A stretch of 64,000 nt of DNA, taken from contig NZ_BMJT01000009.1 in NCBI RefSeq assembly GCF_014643595.1, positions 62,001 through 126,000 of the forward strand, written 5' to 3'. Positions 15,921 to 25,138 of this stretch are shown in pieces. Position numbers and translations under genes: made by a program. This DNA is from Lysinibacillus alkalisoli (GTDB taxonomy: Bacteria; Bacillota; Bacilli; Bacillales_A; Planococcaceae). The notes under the pieces are model-generated. The model was not told the origin of the DNA. It saw nothing but the letters and a program-made list of their open reading frames with translations, and did no database searches. Each line of letters starts with the position of its first letter. Position 1 is the stretch's first letter.

Positions 15921-16997
15921 TTAACTATTCGTTAAAATTGTATTGATTGTAGAGCGGTCTGTTGCTTCCACTAATTTTACTAATAGCTCTTTAGCAGCTG
16001 CATAATCCTCTACATGCATAACAGAAGCAGACGTATGAATGTATCTTGAGCAAATACCAATAACAGCACTTGGCACGCCTTCTAGTGACATGTGCACACG
16101 GCCAGCATCTGTACCACCTTGTGATACAAAGTATTGATAAGGGATTTGATGTGTTTCCGCCATATCAAGAATAAATTCTCTCATGCCGCGATGCGTCACC
16201 ATTGAACGGTCTAAAATACGCAACAACGTCCCTTGTCCCAATTGACCAAATTCTGTTTTATTGCCATTAGCATCATTAGCAGGTGATGCATCTAGTGCAA
16301 AAAATATATCAGGTTTAATCATATTTACAGCTGTTTGAGCACCGCGTAATCCCACTTCCTCTTGCACAGTAGCACCTGTATAAAGATGGCTCGCTAATGA
16401 TTGATGTTGCACAGCTTTTGCTAAATCTAATGCTAAACCACAACCGTAACGATTATCCCAAGCTTTAGCCATAATTTTTTTCGGATTTGCCATTGGTGTA
16501 AATGGACAAACAGGAATAATGGATTGGCCTGGGCGAATGCCAAGTTCAAGTGCATGGTCTTTACTATCTGCCCCTACATCAATTAGCATATTGCTAATCT
16601 CCATTGGTTTACTGCGCTCTGCTTCTGTTAATAAATGCGGTGGAATAGAAGCAATAACACCAGGTATTTTGCCGTTTTTAGAAAATACATCGACACGTTG
16701 TGCTAGCATTACTTGATTCCACCAGCCACCTAATGGCTGGAAGCGTATCATGCCATTATCTGTTACAGAAGTAACCATAAAAGCCACTTCATCCATATGT
16801 CCTGCCGCCATAATAGTTGGTGCATCTACTTCTTTACTTTGACGCACCCCAAAAATACTCCCTAAATTATCTTGTACGGTATGATCTGTATATTTTTCTA
16901 ATTCACTGCGCATAAATGCACGCATTGCCCCTTCATCACCAGGTGCTCCTGGTAATTCTGTTAACGTTTTAAACATTTCTAATGTTGTTTGATCCAA
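15921..16997 (-). CDS. ytoP: M42-family aminopeptidase/endoglucanase-type metallohydrolase
   Basis: 358-residue cytosolic di-metal peptidase of clan MH; B. subtilis YtoP is 357. Metal-ligand motifs: GHMDEV (His67, Asp69), KAWDNRYG (Asp181), catalytic QEEVGLRG (Glu213, Glu214), Asp236 in FFALDASP, and RYIHTS (His321). M42 enzymes release N-terminal residues from peptides. ATG lies behind a weak GGAGTGG site. Divergent from ytzB, as in B. subtilis. Confidence 0.93.
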   Translation of the reverse strand: MDQTTLEMFKTLTELPGAPGDEGAMRAFMRSELEKYTDHTVQDNLGSIFGVRQSKEVDAPTIMAAGHMDEVAFMVTSVTDNGMIRFQPLGGWWNQVMLAQRVDVFSKNGKIPGVIASIPPHLLTEAERSKPMEISNMLIDVGADSKDHALELGIRPGQSIIPVCPFTPMANPKKIMAKAWDNRYGCGLALDLAKAVQHQSLASHLYTGATVQEEVGLRGAQTAVNMIKPDIFFALDASPANDANGNKTEFGQLGQGTLLRILDRSMVTHRGMREFILDMAETHQIPYQYFVSQGGTDAGRVHMSLEGVPSAVIGICSRYIHTSASVMHVEDYAAAKELLVKLVEATDRSTINTILTNS

Positions 16998-17114
16998 AGT
17001 TGCCCACTCCTTTATTATAAAAATACATTTAATATTGTAACATAAGTATTTAGGTGTTATGAATTGGCATGCTATGGTAAACTATAGATATTAGTAAAAA
17101 GGAGGCTATTTTTT

Positions 17115-17429
17115 ATGAAATTTCGTGATTTTTTAATCGGGGTTGCTACAGGTTTAGCTGCAGCAGTTATTATTAAAGAAGCAACTGAGCGTGTGTCACC
17201 GTACAAACCAGCAAACAAAGTATTAGAGGACATTAAGAGCGAGTTTAAAAACGTGGCACCAATTGACGGCTCATGGATTTACATGAAAACAGAGGACTTT
17301 TCAAATGGCGTAGCGACGGTTCCTGTTTATCGCGGGGGGATTTCTCGCATTGTAGATGGCGAGACTGAAACATTTGAATTTGCTGCAGATGCACGTTCAG
17401 GTGTAGTAGTAGATTTACAAAAAATTTAA
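17115..17429 (+). CDS. ytzB: YtzB, small PepSY-like exported/anchored protein
   Basis: 104 residues, as in B. subtilis YtzB. An N-terminal hydrophobic segment (FLIGVATGLAAAVII, about 6-20) is a signal anchor; the remainder resembles a single PepSY-like domain (GVATVPVYRGGISRIVDGETETFEFAADARSG). Function unknown. ATG 17115 sits behind AAAAAGGAGG. Single gene with its own terminator, divergent from ytoP. Confidence 0.85.
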   Translation: MKFRDFLIGVATGLAAAVIIKEATERVSPYKPANKVLEDIKSEFKNVAPIDGSWIYMKTEDFSNGVATVPVYRGGISRIVDGETETFEFAADARSGVVVDLQKI

Positions 17430-17439
17430 TGATATTGAT

Positions 17440-17478
17440 GAAACGTTCCATCAAAAAAATGATGAGAACGTTTTTTCA
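17440..17478 (+). terminator. Terminator of ytzB
   Basis: ACGTTC-CATCA pairs with TGATG-A-GAACGT, followed by six T. Confidence 0.8.
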
Positions 17479-17496
17479 TTATAATAATTTGACGAT

Positions 17497-17550
17497 AAAA
17501 AAAGAGTTGTACGAGTAATGAACAAATGTGTCCTTTACTCAACAACTCTA
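17497..17550 (-). terminator. Terminator of the LysM-3D gene
   Basis: AGAGTTGT-GAGTAA pairs with TTACTC-ACAACTCT across a long loop; seven T follow on the minus strand. Confidence 0.8.
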
Positions 17551-17588
17551 TCTACTAGCTACTTTGGGAGCCCAAGTTGTCCCATTCA

Positions 17589-18140
17589 CTATTTTAAAAC
17601 TTTAATTGTAACTGTTTTTCTACCCCATTGATATGCACGTGCTTTATTTGGAATAAATACATCTATTTTATTCCCTTTGATCGCACCGCCTGTATCACCT
17701 GCGATAGCCTCTCCGTAACCTTCAACCCATACTTTAGAGCCTAATTTAATGACGCGTGGGTCAACAGCGATTACTTTTAAGTAAGGGTTAGCACGTAAGT
17801 TAATGCCTGTTGCTGTAATGCCTGAACAACCTGCGCAATACGCTGTGTATGCTGTTGCTGTCACACGCATTTCTTTCGCTACATTACTTTCTTCTTTTGG
17901 TGGTTCTGGTTTTGGTGCTGGTGGTTCTTCTAACACTTGTAGTGTTTGGTTTGGATAGACAATGGATAACTTCATATTATTAAGGTTTTTAATTTTCTCT
18001 ACTGAAGTACCATACTGTTTTGAAATCGAATATAGCGTTTCGCCACGTTGTACAGTGTGTGTTTGTGCATCTGCAACTGCAGCATAAATTCCTGCTGTAA
18101 GTGCTAGAGCACCTAAAAGAGTTAATAGCTTTTTCAACAT
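17589..18140 (-). CDS. Secreted LysM and 3D-domain cell-wall protein (YocH-like)
   Basis: An exported wall-active protein: signal peptide (MLKKLLTLLGALALTAG..., cleavage near AVADA-QT at about 25), one LysM domain (THTVQRGETLYSISKQYG to about residue 68), a Pro/Glu linker, then a 3D domain (VTATAYTAYCAGCSG ... VDPRVIKLGSKVWV ... AGDTGGAIKGNKIDVF), the lytic-transglycosylase-like fold with its three aspartates. The frame is open from TTG 18158, but that codon lies in the GGAGGAG site; ATG 18140 is the start (183 residues). A WalR-type box lies 70 bp upstream, as in B. subtilis yocH. Confidence 0.9.
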   Translation of the reverse strand: MLKKLLTLLGALALTAGIYAAVADAQTHTVQRGETLYSISKQYGTSVEKIKNLNNMKLSIVYPNQTLQVLEEPPAPKPEPPKEESNVAKEMRVTATAYTAYCAGCSGITATGINLRANPYLKVIAVDPRVIKLGSKVWVEGYGEAIAGDTGGAIKGNKIDVFIPNKARAYQWGRKTVTIKVLK

Positions 18141-18209
18141 TACGTTTTTCTCCTCCAATTTCTGATTGTACGTCTGTTTTCTAGCTGATACCTACTTTAC
18201 CGAAGTTAT

Positions 18210-18226
18210 ATTACAGATACATTACA
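18210..18226 (-). promoter_or_regulatory. WalR (YycF) box
   Basis: Minus strand TGTAAT-N5-TGTAAT, an exact match to the WalR consensus TGTWAH-N5-TGTWAH. A further half-site TGTTAC lies a little upstream. Located 70 bp before a LysM-3D gene, a class known to belong to WalR regulons. Confidence 0.7.
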
Positions 18227-18426
18227 GAAATATATTAACTACGTAACAAAGTATTACTAAAACGCTTTATGTTACTCATTAAAAGAAAGCGGTTACAACG
18301 TTGATAATATCGCTTTAGCGTTTATTCAGCTGTAATTTCTTTGTCATATTATAATTTTTATTACCTATTTTATTCCACATAAATGGATTTTATTTACTTA
18401 TGTATTCAAAAACTTATCCCTTAACC
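18227..18426. other. Intergenic DNA with no supported gene
   Basis: AT-rich stretch between the WalR box and the ytnP terminator. I see no frame with a ribosome site, no hairpin with T-tract and no clear repeat. Confidence 0.6.
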
Positions 18427-18461
18427 AAAAAAACGCCACTGAAAAATCTCAGTGCCGTTTT
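18427..18461 (-). terminator. Terminator of ytnP
   Basis: AAAACG-CACTGA pairs with TCAGTG-CGTTTT; a seven-T run follows on the minus strand. Confidence 0.85.
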
Positions 18462-18479
18462 AGATACTATGTTCTTTTA

Positions 18480-19343
18480 TTAAAATTGAATTGTAGCTTC
18501 TCTACCACGTTTCACTTCATCAACTACTTGTTTGCCTGTTGAATCCCATTTAATCATGCGATAATAAGCATCATGGTAAAAACTAAACCAATATCGCTCA
18601 GCAAGAGCCTCTTTCATTAGCTTCTCTTTAGCAAACACAGATGTCATTGGATAATCGTCGTAGGCTAACACCCATAATGGATTTTGATGGGCATGCGTTG
18701 GCATAATATCGCCCATATGCAATATTGTCTCATTGTTTTGAGTAAGTTTAATAATAGCATGACCTTCACTATGTCCACCTGTATGCACCATCTCAATGCC
18801 AGGCAACACTTCTATACGTTCTTGAAAGGTAACTACTTGGCTTACAATAGGTTCCCAGTTCTCTTTCCAATACGTATTGCGTGAACGAATATTAGGTGAG
18901 CGCATCTCATCCCACTCAATTTGATTCACTATGATTTTAGCATTGGGAAATGCAGATACTAATTGCTCACCATGCCATTCCGTTAATCCTCCTGCATGGT
19001 CAAAATGCAAATGTGTCATTAAAATATAATCCACATCATTTGGCTCAATATGACAAGCAGTTAAACTTGCTTGTAGTGACGACTCTTCAATAACACCGAA
19101 GTTGCGCAGTTGTTTTTCATTTAATTTGTTAAAGCCGACACCTGTGTCGATGAGTAAATTTTTCCCTTGGTATTGTAATAAAATTGGTTCTGTCGGTAAT
19201 TCGATTTGATTATTAGCATTGACTGGATATTTACGCGACCACAATGGTTTTGGTACAACACCAAACATCGCTCCCCCGTCGAGACTTGTTACGCCACCAT
19301 TTAACCATGTTAATGTCATATCGTGAAATGTAAATTGATCCAT
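18480..19343 (-). CDS. ytnP: YtnP-like metallo-beta-lactamase-fold lactonase
   Basis: 287 residues with the MBL metal motif THLHFDHAGG (about 110-119), VHTGGHSEGH and MGDIMPTH further on. B. subtilis YtnP (281 residues), also encoded next to trmB, degrades lactone signals such as acyl-homoserine lactones. No signal peptide, so cytosolic. ATG follows GGGGGAAGGGG. trmB is 23 bp upstream on the same strand, so they may be co-transcribed. Exact substrate cannot be told from sequence. Confidence 0.88.
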   Translation of the reverse strand: MDQFTFHDMTLTWLNGGVTSLDGGAMFGVVPKPLWSRKYPVNANNQIELPTEPILLQYQGKNLLIDTGVGFNKLNEKQLRNFGVIEESSLQASLTACHIEPNDVDYILMTHLHFDHAGGLTEWHGEQLVSAFPNAKIIVNQIEWDEMRSPNIRSRNTYWKENWEPIVSQVVTFQERIEVLPGIEMVHTGGHSEGHAIIKLTQNNETILHMGDIMPTHAHQNPLWVLAYDDYPMTSVFAKEKLMKEALAERYWFSFYHDAYYRMIKWDSTGKQVVDEVKRGREATIQF

Positions 19344-19366
19344 TCCCCTTCCCCCTTTTACGAATA

Positions 19367-20017
19367 TTACGCTTTTGTTTGAAACTTAGCTTCTAATCGA
19401 TAAATGGGTTGTCCTTTAGCTGAAAATCTCTCTTCATACTCTGTCATCACATTATCAACTGGCATATTAACATGTAGGTCGAGTGATACATCTTTTAACA
19501 ACATGCCATAAGCGGAGATACTCATCAGCGAGTATTCAAAAAGACCTCTATTATCCGTTTTAAAATGGACTTCCCCTTCATCTACTAGAATAGATTCATA
19601 TAATTTCAAAAATCCTTCATGCGTTAAGCGACGCTTTGCATGGCGCACTTTAGGCCAAGGATCTGAGAAATTCAGATAAACTTGTGCAACATCACCTTTT
19701 TCAAAATACGTTAAAAGGTCAGCACCATTTACTTTTAACAGGCGGAGATTGGCTGGTGTGTTTGCAGCAATTGCCTTTTCTAATGCGCAAACCATCACAC
19801 TATCGTATAATTCGATGCCAATATAATTAATATCAGGATTTTGTAGCGCCATCCCTGTTACAAATTGTCCTTTACCTGTACCCACCTCAATATGCAGGGG
19901 GTTATCGTTACCAAATACGGCTTGCCATTTACCAATATGTTCCTCAGGATTGGGAATAACAACATTTGGGTGACTTGCAATAAAGTCCGTTGCCCAAGGT
20001 TTATTTCTTAATCTCAC
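19367..20017 (-). CDS. trmB: tRNA (guanine-N7)-methyltransferase
   Basis: TrmB methylates G46 in tRNA variable loops with S-adenosylmethionine. 216 residues; visible are [12 protein letters not shown] (about 41-52, SAM site), [11 protein letters not shown], and the family signature [21 protein letters not shown] (about 117-137), ending with EYEERF. GTG start 20017 behind GAGGAAATAGTT. Upstream of ytnP, as in B. subtilis. Confidence 0.95.
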   Translation of the reverse strand: MRLRNKPWATDFIASHPNVVIPNPEEHIGKWQAVFGNDNPLHIEVGTGKGQFVTGMALQNPDINYIGIELYDSVMVCALEKAIAANTPANLRLLKVNGADLLTYFEKGDVAQVYLNFSDPWPKVRHAKRRLTHEGFLKLYESILVDEGEVHFKTDNRGLFEYSLMSISAYGMLLKDVSLDLHVNMPVDNVMTEYEERFSAKGQPIYRLEAKFQTKA

Positions 20018-20118
20018 AACTATTTCCTCTTTTCTTAAAGATGTTTAAATTGTACAACATTTCATTATAAAAATATCGTTTTTGCAGAATTTTATTATGA
20101 AATAGCAGTATAGTCCTT

Positions 20119-21054
20119 CTATATATGATGGTTAGCTGTAAATCGTACACTTTGCCAACAACGCGGCTTTATTTGACCACTGATTGTGGCATCCACTGAT
20201 TGATTTGCTAGCTTTTCGCCGTCAACATGTGCAGGTGCGTCTCCTTGTGTAATTGTTATTGCCATTGTTGTGGCTTGCATAATACTTACCTCTTTAAAAA
20301 ACGTATGCCATCCTATAAAAACCGAACTAAACACCAATAATAACTTCAATCGTGACACTTTGTTTACAACAACTACTTGTAAATAACCATCATGGGGTAC
20401 AGCCTGTGGCGCCACCTTCATACCACCACCAAAATAAGGTTGATTACATAGCGCAATAAACCATATGTCTTTGTAATGTATTGTTTTGCCATCGCTTGTA
20501 ATCGTAGCTGAAAATGTTTTGTAATGTAACAAAGCACGAATTACCGCAAAAAAATAAAGAAAGCGCCCAATACGTAAATGGTTAAATAGACGTTTCCATT
20601 TTGATTGATTGACTAAGGTAGCTACATATGCGTCAAAACCTAAGCCTGCATTATTAACAAAACAATGCACTTCATCATCGACTTGCATTACACCACTATC
20701 AAAGGTATGAATTGTAGGCTGTACTTGTTGCATAAATTGTTCAATCTCATGTGCGTGATGAAAGGTTGGAAAGGCGCGTGCAAAATCATTACCCGACCCA
20801 GCAGGTACATAACCAATAATGATATTTTTAGCGTGTAATGCACCTTGTACAATCTCGTGCATCGTCCCATCACCACCCACGCCTATAATAAGATAGGGGC
20901 GATTAGATTGTGCTAACTGTTTAGTGATTACCGTAGCATCTCCTTCAGCCCTCGTGTTGTGTACTTGATAAGAGACTGTAAGTGTACGCTGTAGCTGTCG
21001 CCATATTCGTTTTGCCTTCCCCGCCTTAGGATTGACGATGAAAAACAACTCCAT
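20119..21054 (-). CDS. Diacylglycerol/lipid kinase family protein (YtlR-like)
   Basis: 311 residues of the DagK/YegS/BmrU lipid-kinase family, cytosolic or peripheral at the membrane. N-terminal FFIVNPKAGKAKR, nucleotide-binding GVGGDGTMHEIV (58-69), and GSGNDFARAF follow the family pattern. It would phosphorylate a lipid such as diacylglycerol for phospholipid recycling; the true substrate is not decided by sequence. It starts 3 nt after the upstream gene's stop, so the two are likely translated together. Position next to trmB suggests the B. subtilis ytlR orthologue. Confidence 0.82.
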   Translation of the reverse strand: MELFFIVNPKAGKAKRIWRQLQRTLTVSYQVHNTRAEGDATVITKQLAQSNRPYLIIGVGGDGTMHEIVQGALHAKNIIIGYVPAGSGNDFARAFPTFHHAHEIEQFMQQVQPTIHTFDSGVMQVDDEVHCFVNNAGLGFDAYVATLVNQSKWKRLFNHLRIGRFLYFFAVIRALLHYKTFSATITSDGKTIHYKDIWFIALCNQPYFGGGMKVAPQAVPHDGYLQVVVVNKVSRLKLLLVFSSVFIGWHTFFKEVSIMQATTMAITITQGDAPAHVDGEKLANQSVDATISGQIKPRCWQSVRFTANHHI

Positions 21055-21057
21055 CTA

Positions 21058-22032
21058 TTAGTCCTCGCTTTCCTCTTCATCCCAAATATTGCGATTAAAG
21101 GACGTAACTTGTGTTTGTGATAATAAAGCTTGTGCTGCTCTCATCTGCATATGTTTCATAGGAGATGCTGCTCGTTGTAATTGTTCAAACCATTCATGAA
21201 ATGAGCGTTTATCTACTAATTTCGTATTAAATGGCACGCCAGGATAATCAAAATAACCATTTGGCGATAATAAGATTTTTTTTATAGGTAGGGTAATACC
21301 TTCTTGTTTGAGAATTTGCTCTACAATAGACTCTGTACGTTGTAAATTAATCATAGGGTTTAACATGCGGGTATCTCGCTTCCCCACTTTCTTTGTCCAA
21401 AAGCGATCGCCATCCGCTACATATACCGCTTGGTCTTCATTAGCGAGCTTAGTAATACATAAACACTCTGTTGGCGTCATAATAATAATATCTAGCTCTA
21501 TAGGTGCTTTTTTAATTTGCACAATAGGATAATAAAAGACCAAATACGTATCTGGCAAACTTAACAATACTTTACGCAGAAACGCATCACGCAAAAATTT
21601 AGGGTCTACATACGATTTTTCACGCAAGGTAGAACTTGCCCACTTTAATTGGAAGTGAAAGAATTGATTCATGAACATCTGTCTTAATTCTTTTACACTT
21701 TGCGGGGCATAGACAATTTTAGGATTAAATGTAAGTGTTGTTGCCTCATCTGGTATTTCATCCTCACTCGCTAATAGCTCTTCATCACCTTCTACAGGTT
21801 CTTCTATTATTTTCTCTCCTTTTTGGCGTTTAAATAAACGCGTAAGGAAAGACGAGCGCTGTTCCTCTTCCTCCTCTTCATGCTCCCACGTTGCTACTGT
21901 CTCACCTTGTTCCCATTCTCTTTTTGTGCGTTCCCATTGATTTTGTTTTAAGCGTACAAATTGAGTAGGGTATCTTGCTAGGTCAATTTGATAACGCGAC
22001 GTATAATCTTGTATTTTTACGAGTTGTGCCAT
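21058..22032 (-). CDS. Uncharacterised protein with NERD-like C-terminal region
   Basis: 324 residues. The N-terminal ~100 are charged, with a strongly acidic run (HEEEEEEQRSS) and a basic patch (LFKRQKGEK). The C-terminal half resembles a nuclease-related NERD fold: LDIIIMTPTECLCITKLAN, YVADGDRFWTKKVGKRDTRMLNPMINLQRT. I see no signal peptide or membrane helix. Its position before the lipid kinase (3-nt gap) suggests a counterpart of B. subtilis YtlQ, of unknown function. ATG 22032 has an AAAGGTG site at a long distance. Confidence 0.7.
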   Translation of the reverse strand: MAQLVKIQDYTSRYQIDLARYPTQFVRLKQNQWERTKREWEQGETVATWEHEEEEEEQRSSFLTRLFKRQKGEKIIEEPVEGDEELLASEDEIPDEATTLTFNPKIVYAPQSVKELRQMFMNQFFHFQLKWASSTLREKSYVDPKFLRDAFLRKVLLSLPDTYLVFYYPIVQIKKAPIELDIIIMTPTECLCITKLANEDQAVYVADGDRFWTKKVGKRDTRMLNPMINLQRTESIVEQILKQEGITLPIKKILLSPNGYFDYPGVPFNTKLVDKRSFHEWFEQLQRAASPMKHMQMRAAQALLSQTQVTSFNRNIWDEEESED

Positions 22033-22102
22033 TCATTGCCACACCTTTCTCTTTACTATGTCTTATTTTACATGAGCCCTTTACTTTTTAATATGTATAA
22101 GA

Positions 22103-22133
22103 CAAAGAAACCGCTCACTTGCACGCGGTTTCT
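22103..22133 (-). terminator. Terminator of dat
   Basis: GAAACCG pairs with CGGTTTC around a loop; T-rich sequence follows on the minus strand. Confidence 0.7.
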
Positions 22134-22152
22134 CGCCTATTATTCTCTCCAA

Positions 22153-22995
22153 TTAATGCAGTGCAGCAATACGTTGGGCAAAGCTAGCTTGCAAACGGCG
22201 TGTGTAGTCACCTACAATACCATCATTAATCTTATGTTCGTCCACCTGTACAATCGGTGTTACTTCAGAAGTTGTAGATGACACAATTAGCTCGTCCATG
22301 GCTAAAAGTTCTTCCACTGTAAATGCTTCTTCTTTTACAGGTAGACCAATCTCATGAGCACATTGGATAATTACGCGACGTGTGATGCCATTTAAAATAA
22401 AATGATTAGCTGGATGTGTATATAAGACACCATCTTTAATGCCTAATACATTAGAAGCAGCACATTCTGTCACGATACCATCTCGGTGTAATACCGCTTC
22501 ATAACAGCCTTTTTCTGCTGCTGCTTGTTTAGCAAGTACTGCACCTAACAAACTGATAGATTTAATATCACAATGTAACCAACGCGTATCTTCCATGATT
22601 GTCACTTTAACGCCTTTTTCAAAATTCTCCACTGGGCGTTCTTTAAATGTAATATTACCCGTAACAACCGCTTCCACACCAGGCTCTGGGAATAAATGAT
22701 TACGTGGTGCAGCACCTCTTGTTACTTGAACGTACACATGCCCTGTCGTTAACTCATTTGCCTCTACTAAATCATGTAACATTTTATGCATAACATCTTT
22801 TGTATAAGGGATGACTAAATGAATTTTTTCAGCACTCTCATATAGGCGGTCGATATGTTCTTTAATAGTGAATAGTTGACCGTCATACGCTTTAATCACT
22901 TCATACACACCATCACCTAATTGATAACCTCTATCCTCTTGTGAAATCACTACTTCTTCTTGTTTAACAATGTTGCCGTTCCATAATACATACAT
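22153..22995 (-). CDS. dat: D-alanine (D-amino acid) aminotransferase
   Basis: PLP enzyme of fold type IV that interconverts D-alanine and D-glutamate, feeding cell-wall synthesis. 280 residues; the PLP lysine is Lys145 in DIKSISLLGA, with RGAAPRNHLFP (about 93-103), GIVTECAASNV and the C-terminal VSSTTSEVTP phosphate-binding loop. ATG 22995 behind AAAGAGGTAAGC. It follows pepV by 17 bp, an arrangement shared with Bacillus. Confidence 0.95.
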   Translation of the reverse strand: MYVLWNGNIVKQEEVVISQEDRGYQLGDGVYEVIKAYDGQLFTIKEHIDRLYESAEKIHLVIPYTKDVMHKMLHDLVEANELTTGHVYVQVTRGAAPRNHLFPEPGVEAVVTGNITFKERPVENFEKGVKVTIMEDTRWLHCDIKSISLLGAVLAKQAAAEKGCYEAVLHRDGIVTECAASNVLGIKDGVLYTHPANHFILNGITRRVIIQCAHEIGLPVKEEAFTVEELLAMDELIVSSTTSEVTPIVQVDEHKINDGIVGDYTRRLQASFAQRIAALH

Positions 22996-23012
22996 ACGCT
23001 TACCTCTTTTCT

Positions 23013-24419
23013 TTAATTTGTGGCTAACGCTACAATAGCCTCTGCATAAATTGCGGCTGCCTTAATCACATTATCAATCACTACAAATTCATCTGCTTGA
23101 TGCATCACATCTGGCTCTCCTGGAAATAACATACCATAAGCCACACATGCTACATTCTCCCCTTTTTCTGCCATAGCACGTGCATATGTGCCACCACCTG
23201 TTGATAATAAAGGTGTTGTTTGGTCGCCAGAATACTTGCGATAGATACGCTCTAACGTTTTCACCAACGGAGCATCTGCCTCTACATAGTGAGGGGGCGA
23301 ATTACTTACGATATCAAAAGCAAATGACAAGGCATGGATTTTAGCTTGTGCACCTGCTAATCTCTCTGCAAATGGATATGTGACACTGTAGCGCATACTA
23401 ACTTGAATTTCTGCTTTATTATGCGCAAAATGAATAATACCAGGATTTAATGTTGTGTGCCCGGATGCTTCGTCTTCATATGCTAAACCTAGCGCTGTAC
23501 CGTAACAATCTTTGCCAAATGCTGTCACCATAAATGATGTAAAGTTGCGGCTAGCTGGTTCTTGCATATAAGGGTGTAAAAATTCTGCTAATTTAATCGC
23601 TGCATTAATCCCGTTATGAGGCTCCATCGCATGTGCCGATTTGCCTTTCAGTGTAAACGTAGTTACACCATCTTTTGTTTCCACTGTTCCTGTTAAAGCT
23701 TGGTCTTGTAAAAATTGATGATATGCTTGCTCACTATGTTGTAAATGATGCACTTGTGCAGTTGCTAATTCGGGTACCATATTAGTACGATGCCCCGCTT
23801 TAAAGGTAATAATCTGTTCTTTTCCCTCTGCTTGACTCGTGAATAATAAATCTGCAATGCCTTTTTCAGCATTGATTAACGGAAAATCAGCATCGGGTGC
23901 AAAACCGATACTTGGCAACTCTTCTGTAGCAAAGTAACGGTCTACACAACGAAAACCTGATTCCTCATCCGTGCCAATAATCATGCGCACACGTTTATTT
24001 AATGGAATATTAGCATCCTTAATCATTTTCATTGCTAGCCATGCAGCCATTGTAGGTCCCTTATCATCAATGGCACCTCGTCCAAATAATTTACCATCTT
24101 CAATCACGCCTTCAAATGGCGGGTATGTCCATGTTGATTCATCACCTGCTGGTACTACATCGACATGACAAAGTATACCAACAAGTTCATCACCATGCCC
24201 CATCTCAATATGCCCTGCCATTTCATCTATATTTTTTACTGTCATACCTTGTGCCTCACCACGTGCTAATAACCAATGTAATGCTTCATTAGGCCCTTTA
24301 CCAAATGGCTGCTGGGCTGTTGCCTCTTGCTCATTCAATACACTCTCAATACGAATTAATTGCTGTAAATCGTCAATTAATTCTCCTTGTCGTGCAGTTG
24401 CTTGTGCTAACCAATCCAA
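23013..24419 (-). CDS. pepV: Dipeptidase PepV
   Basis: M20-family di-zinc dipeptidase, cytosolic, 468 residues. Metal and catalytic motifs: LCHVDVVPAGD (about 83-93), GRGAIDDKGPTMA (about 113-125), GTDEESGFRC (Glu pair, about 149-158), and FAPDADFP. The lid domain lies in the middle (about 185-380), and the C-terminal STGGGTYARA holds a late metal-ligand region. TTG start 24419 behind GAGGAGGTAGACAAA. Co-directional with dat, likely one transcript. Confidence 0.94.
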   Translation of the reverse strand: MDWLAQATARQGELIDDLQQLIRIESVLNEQEATAQQPFGKGPNEALHWLLARGEAQGMTVKNIDEMAGHIEMGHGDELVGILCHVDVVPAGDESTWTYPPFEGVIEDGKLFGRGAIDDKGPTMAAWLAMKMIKDANIPLNKRVRMIIGTDEESGFRCVDRYFATEELPSIGFAPDADFPLINAEKGIADLLFTSQAEGKEQIITFKAGHRTNMVPELATAQVHHLQHSEQAYHQFLQDQALTGTVETKDGVTTFTLKGKSAHAMEPHNGINAAIKLAEFLHPYMQEPASRNFTSFMVTAFGKDCYGTALGLAYEDEASGHTTLNPGIIHFAHNKAEIQVSMRYSVTYPFAERLAGAQAKIHALSFAFDIVSNSPPHYVEADAPLVKTLERIYRKYSGDQTTPLLSTGGGTYARAMAEKGENVACVAYGMLFPGEPDVMHQADEFVVIDNVIKAAAIYAEAIVALATN

Positions 24420-24665
24420 TTTGTCTACCTCCTCTAGTTGTCGTTATAGCTATTTTACTCTTTATCATTGAAATTACAATCGCATGTACTAACAAAATGG
24501 TTCACTTTTTAGACAAAATGTTTATCTTTTAAAAAAAGCGTGAAATAGTACTGTGAAGGCTTTTTACTTCACAGGTAAAAATAAGTGGCGGCTGTTAGTT
24601 GTTAAATATTTATTAGCCTATTGTAAAAAATGGTTGTAACACTAGCACTTCTTTTAAATCTTTTA

Positions 24666-24696
24666 TATAATGGAGTTGTCAGAATTCATCTGACAA
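24666..24696 (+). promoter_or_regulatory. -10 box and inverted-repeat operator upstream of ytzE
   Basis: TATAAT at 24666-24671 (weak -35) is followed five bases later by a perfect inverted repeat: TTGTCAGA (24676-24683), 5-nt centre, TCTGACAA (24689-24696). The repeat would cover the transcription start, the usual place for a repressor site. The nearest regulator gene is ytzE itself, so autoregulation is a natural guess. It could also be an RNA hairpin at the 5' end. Confidence 0.5.
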
Positions 24697-24716
24697 TAAA
24701 ACAATAGGAAAAGGGG

Positions 24717-24824
24717 ATGTCTAAGGCAACTTATGATATAACCTTGTGTATTCCACACAACATTCAGTGTCGTCCGCTAGTCTTTGCCAAGAGAATTAAG
24801 ATGAAGGAGTGGTTCCATATATGA
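24717..24824 (+). CDS. Candidate 35-residue upstream ORF coupled to ytzE
   Basis: ATG 24717 opens a 35-codon frame whose TGA (24822-24824) overlaps the ytzE ATG as ATGA. AGGAAAAGGGG precedes it, so a ribosome could load. The peptide starts MSKATYDITLCIPHN and is not hydrophobic; I recognise no family. The AAGGAG used by ytzE lies inside it. It could be a real microprotein, a leader that couples translation to ytzE, or chance. Confidence 0.4.
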   Translation: MSKATYDITLCIPHNIQCRPLVFAKRIKMKEWFHI

Positions 24825-25042
24825 AACCAACTACTGATCGAATGCTTAATCGTATTAAAGATGTGTATTTATTTATCCTAGATAGAGGAACAGTCACTAC
24901 ACAAGATTTAGTCGACGAGTTTAGTATCACTCCTCGCACCGTTCAACGAGATTTGAACGTGTTAGCCTTTAACGATTTGGTACAAAGCCCAAGTCGAGGC
25001 AAATGGACAACGACGAGTAAGAAAGTTAAGATTCCGTCATAA
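24821..25042 (+). CDS. ytzE: YtzE, small DeoR-type HTH regulator
   Basis: 73 residues, almost entirely a DeoR-type winged helix: DRMLNRIKDVYLFILDRGTVTTQDLV, recognition helix SITPRTVQRDLNVLAFNDLV, then SPSRGKWTTTSKKVKI, very close to B. subtilis YtzE (about 71 residues). There is no effector domain. A frame is open from GTG 24809, but that base belongs to the AAGGAG ribosome site, so ATG 24821 is chosen. It overlaps the stop of the upstream mini-ORF and is followed by a terminator. Targets unknown. Confidence 0.88.
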   Translation: MKPTTDRMLNRIKDVYLFILDRGTVTTQDLVDEFSITPRTVQRDLNVLAFNDLVQSPSRGKWTTTSKKVKIPS

Positions 25043-25046
25043 TTAA

Positions 25047-25083
25047 CAAAAGAGTGGCCTTTTCGTCGGGGCCATTCTTTACT
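25047..25083 (+). terminator. Terminator of ytzE
   Basis: GAGTGGCC pairs with GGCCATTC (G-T included), followed by a short T-rich run. Confidence 0.65.
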
Positions 25084-25084
25084 G

Positions 25085-25138
25085 AAAAAAGCATCTGCAA
25101 AAGATAGTGAAACTTGCTACCTTTTACAAATGCTTTTT
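25085..25138 (-). terminator. Terminator of the pseudouridine synthase gene
   Basis: AAAAGCAT pairs with ATGCTTTT with a long interrupted stem; six T follow on the minus strand. It overlaps the stop codon. Confidence 0.65.
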
